Positions 61,803 through 64,000 of a stretch of DNA of 64,000 bases are shown here, one piece after another. The position numbers and the translations under genes are program-made. How positions within the stretch are numbered: the stretch's first letter is position 1; each line of letters opens with the position of its first letter. The DNA comes from DASXTB01 sp036505615 (GTDB lineage: Bacteria; Acidobacteriota; UBA6911; JACQSX01): NCBI GenBank assembly GCA_036505615.1, contig DASXTB010000409.1:16199-80198 (forward strand). The letters run 5' to 3'. The notes beneath the pieces were generated by a model. It did no database searches, had not been told where the DNA came from, and was given only the letters and a program-made list of their open reading frames with translations.

Positions 61803-61878
61803 CGTGCCACTCTGGGCCTGTGGTGGTTAATTCTTTTACAGCTTTTGAACGATCGTCCAAAACAGAACGGGATTGCTG

Positions 61879-62811
61879 ATGAAGCGACGTGAGTTTCTGT
61901 CCACTGTGGCGATGCTGGCAGGGGCCTTCGACTATCGGTCGGAGCTTGCCTCTGCCGGCGTTTCACCAAGGCCGGGGCGGCGCTGGCAGCCGCAATACTC
62001 CATCTGCAGCGAAATTTTTGAAGGCTGGAGTGTGGAAAAGACTGCCCCTGTAATCGCCAAGATCGGCTACAAGGCTCTCGAGATCGCCCCTTTCTGGCTG
62101 GCCGAGCATGTGGACGCAATTTCAACGCAGCGGCGCAAAGAAATACGACGCGTGCTGTCAGATCACGGCTTGGTTTGTTCGGGCCTGCACTGGCTGTTGA
62201 TCACCCCCAAGTGGCTTCACGTGACTACCCCTGATGAAAAGGTCCGCAGCCAGAGCTGGGAGTACGTCGGCAAACTGATCGACCTGTGCGCTGACCTGGG
62301 AGGTAAAGCCATGGTGCTCGGTTCACCCAAGCAGCGGACCTCGCTGGGAATTCCCGCACCTCAGGCGGTTGACAATCTGGTGGCTGGTCTCCGTCAAGTT
62401 GCTCCCCATGCAGGCGAGCGCGGCGTATTCCTGTGTATGGAGCCGATTCCCCGGAACCAGCAGTGCGACGTTGTCAATACCATGGCCGAGGCCGCCGGAG
62501 TGGTAAAAAGGGTGAACCATCCCGCTGTTCAGAGCATGTTCGACGTCCACAACACCGCGGATGAAACCGAGTCCGCAGATCGTCTGATTCATCAATACGC
62601 TCCCATCGTCCGGCACGTTCATATCAACGAAATGGACGGAAGTTACCCCGGTAGTCGAGGCTATGATTTCAAGCCGGTGTTTCGAGCTTTGAAGGAAATA
62701 AACTATCGAGGATGGACCTCGCTTGAGGTCTTCGACTTCAAGCCCGGGGCAGAGAAGATCGCGCGGGAGTCGATGGATTTTATGAAACGCGTCGCTGCGC
62801 AAGTTTCCTAA
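61879..62811 (+). CDS. Exported sugar phosphate isomerase/epimerase-type TIM barrel
   Basis: 310 residues from ATG 61879. The N-terminus MKRREFLSTVAMLAGAF is a twin-arginine-like signal, with RR followed by EFL. The barrel (AP endonuclease family 2 fold) shows IGYKALEIAPFWLAE, LGGKAMVLGSP, GVFLCMEPIPRNQQ, VQSMFDVHNTADE and GWTSLEVFDFKPG, supplying the acidic and His metal ligands (Glu in CMEP, Asp and His in FDVHN, His in VRHVHINE, Glu in SLEVF). It probably isomerises or epimerises a sugar or cyclitol in the periplasm. Substrate unknown; no pathway neighbours. Confidence 0.87.
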   Translation: MKRREFLSTVAMLAGAFDYRSELASAGVSPRPGRRWQPQYSICSEIFEGWSVEKTAPVIAKIGYKALEIAPFWLAEHVDAISTQRRKEIRRVLSDHGLVCSGLHWLLITPKWLHVTTPDEKVRSQSWEYVGKLIDLCADLGGKAMVLGSPKQRTSLGIPAPQAVDNLVAGLRQVAPHAGERGVFLCMEPIPRNQQCDVVNTMAEAAGVVKRVNHPAVQSMFDVHNTADETESADRLIHQYAPIVRHVHINEMDGSYPGSRGYDFKPVFRALKEINYRGWTSLEVFDFKPGAEKIARESMDFMKRVAAQVS

Positions 62812-62868
62812 GAGTGGCTGACTGGATTGCAGGGTAAGGATCGCATGAACCGCCCAAGCTCCAGAGCG

Positions 62869-62975
62869 GCACGGCCACAACCGAAGGAAAAACCGTCTAC
62901 GGCCATGTCCACGACCACGTCAACGACCACGGCTACGTCTACGGTAACGAAAGACAATTCCGAAAGAGCCGTCGA
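62869..62975. repeat. CACGNN element, half copy 4
   Basis: GCCACAACCGAAGGAAAAACC, GTCTACGGCCATGTCCACG, CGACCACGGCTACGTCTACG and GGTAACGAAAGACAATTCC match, reversed, the right half and loop of the element at 61630-61802. The left half is missing, so it is truncated. Confidence 0.85.
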
Positions 62976-63047
62976 TGGTGAGCGTTGTCATGTTACCGGG
63001 CCGTGAAATTTGGGTTTTTTGACCAGATTTCTCTAGCCGACAAGAGC

Positions 63048-63167
63048 TGGGGGCAAGCAGACTGTAGACCGCGAATCGGTCAAGAGTATAGCTGGGGGCA
63101 AGCCCGTTCCGCCGCGCGGGGACGGGCGCCGCCCCTGGTCGAGTCTTTGACGCCTTCGGCGTCGCGA
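63048..63167. repeat. GTATAGCCGG family element, copy 3
   Basis: GACCGCGAATCGGTCAAGAG, TATAGCTGGGGGCAAGCCCG, GGGACGGGCGCCGCCCCTGG and GACGCCTTCGGCGTC. Only one arm is present, unlike the double-armed copies at 8431 and 57971. Confidence 0.75.
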
Positions 63168-63350
63168 CCGACGCCAGGACACAACTTCTGCGAAAGAGAT
63201 TTTTAGCGTTGCAACCGCTGGCGAAAAGTATCAGTATGGCCCCGTACTGGCCTCCTTAACCGGCCTAGATTTCGAAGTTTCGGAAGCTGTTAAAAAAACA
63301 ACTGCGAGAGTCAGAACGTCTGAAGAAACGTCTGAAGAATTTGATTTCGT

Positions 63351-63431
63351 GTGTAGGAGCGACCCTGTGTGGTCGCACGTTTTCCAATGAAGGCACACCG
63401 GTCCGGGCGGCCACGCAGGGCCGCCCCTACA
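63351..63431. repeat. TAGGGGCGG family palindrome, diverged copy
   Basis: TGTAGGAGCGACCCTGTGTG and GGCCACGCAGGGCCGCCCCT with complementary ends. The rest of 62976-63466 has no gene; a short direct repeat ACGTCTGAAGAA occurs at about 63317-63341. Confidence 0.7.
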
Positions 63432-63466
63432 ATCAAATTGATTTTTTGACACGTTGTTAATAACCA

Positions 63467-64000
63467 ATGACCGACAAGCTGAAAGTTGTCATCTTAAAGC
63501 CGAGTAAGTATGCCCGGGACGGCTATGTCGAGCGGTTCCGCCGCGGATTCATGCCCAACAGCACCGTCCCTTACCTTAGAAGCATGACCCCGCCTTCTAT
63601 TGAAGGGCATCAAATTGACATCCACGCAGTCGATGAGTACATCCAATGCGATCTGGGGTATCTGGAGCTGCTCCGGAACGAGGACGGGGTTAACACCTTG
63701 CTGGCTCTGGTGGGGGTGCAGAGCCATCAGTTTCAGCGGGCTTTGGATCTTGCGGCCTATGCCCGCAAGCACGGCATTGCTCACTGTGTGATTGGCGGTC
63801 CCCATCCGATGACCTGCGATACGTCGATGTTGCACAATCGCGGCGTCAGTTTTGCCGCCGCCGAGGCGGAGCTGATCTGGCCGACCATACTGGCTGACGC
63901 GATTGCTGGAGAACTCAAGCCCATTTACGGACTGGAGCAGCGCTGGCAGAAAGAACTTGATGCTCCCGTTCTAATTCCGCCGTCGGCACGGGACCTGCGC
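63467..64000 (+). CDS. B12-binding-domain protein, probably radical SAM; 3' end outside window
   Basis: 178 codons are visible from ATG 63467. The N-terminal fold is a Rossmann-like B12-binding domain of the kind preceding radical SAM cores: LKVVILKPSKYARDGYVERF, MPNSTVPYLRSMTP, DEYIQCDLGYL, LVGVQSHQFQRALDLAAYAR and HCVIGGPHP. The conserved GGPHP and later EAELIW (the usual GEGE position) are typical. The C-x3-C-x2-C radical SAM motif would lie beyond the window. It likely modifies a lipid, hopanoid or sugar, as this group does; this is inference. Confidence 0.8.
   Translation, partial: MTDKLKVVILKPSKYARDGYVERFRRGFMPNSTVPYLRSMTPPSIEGHQIDIHAVDEYIQCDLGYLELLRNEDGVNTLLALVGVQSHQFQRALDLAAYARKHGIAHCVIGGPHPMTCDTSMLHNRGVSFAAAEAELIWPTILADAIAGELKPIYGLEQRWQKELDAPVLIPPSARDLR

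Noticed and set aside
1..64000. Retron, diversity-generating retroelement, insertion sequence or prophage as the source of the repeats
   Set aside because: No reverse transcriptase, transposase or phage gene was found in any frame.

Overview
This window is about 64 kb of roughly 55% GC bacterial DNA carrying about 44 protein-coding genes. The gene content suggests Acidobacteriota or a similar deep-branching Gram-negative lineage: a complete type II secretion operon in a PilMNO-like arrangement, NtrY/NtrX, several secreted giant NHL-propeller proteins, YVTN-type propellers and Uma2. No rRNA or other phylogenetic marker is present, so this placement is inference. I see no tRNA, rRNA, CRISPR array, transposase or prophage.

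Layout. 1-2.0 kb: a partial spore-photoproduct-lyase-like radical SAM gene behind a ParB-domain gene. 2.5-10.9 kb: UvrD/PcrA helicase, amino-acid permease, secreted beta-propeller, GIY-YIG nuclease, DMT exporter. 11-14.6 kb: HtrA-type protease and aldehyde dehydrogenase. 15-30 kb: a minus-strand block that runs ECF sigma factor, zinc-finger anti-sigma factor, unknown exported protein, then gspE-F-G-G-H-I-J-K-L-M-C-D. 30.4-34.3 kb: Hpt protein plus response regulator, Uma2, diguanylate cyclase, XerC-like recombinase. 34.4-39.8 kb: trmFO upstream of xerC (an order also known in Firmicutes), then ntrY-ntrX. 39.9-44.5 kb: argR facing argG-argH-argF, with a near-ideal promoter and two ARG-box-like operators in front of argG. 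44.6-57.8 kb: three tandem giant NHL proteins, each ending in 12 NHL units. 58.4-64 kb: chemotaxis receptor, RRM protein, YdcF-like protein, TIM-barrel isomerase/epimerase, and the start of a B12-binding radical-SAM-type gene.

The most unusual thing here is not a gene. Intergenic DNA is filled with short-word arrays, mostly period 7 and sometimes 6 or 8. Nearly every array has its own word (CCAGTTG, GTCGAAA, GATGACC, GGAATGC, GGATTGC, GTCCGTT, GGTCGCA, AAGCAGG) and most are folded back as an array, a loop and a reverse-complement array of up to about 330 bp. They also enter genes. In gspH and gspI the array lies in frame between a good Shine-Dalgarno/start codon and the prepilin peptidase site, predicting leaders of 68 and 97 residues. 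In argG and trmFO an array encodes the C-terminal tail. In the three NHL genes an octamer array sits at the same internal site. Because 7 is not a multiple of 3, gain or loss of one unit in gspH or gspI would switch the pseudopilin off. A second layer is made of dispersed palindromic families (CACGNN elements, REP-like hairpins, a GTATAGCCGG element) shared between distant loci.

How the genes may fit together (inference): the sigma/anti-sigma pair probably controls the secretion operon, which could export the large NHL proteins and the propeller; ArgR controls the arginine cluster.
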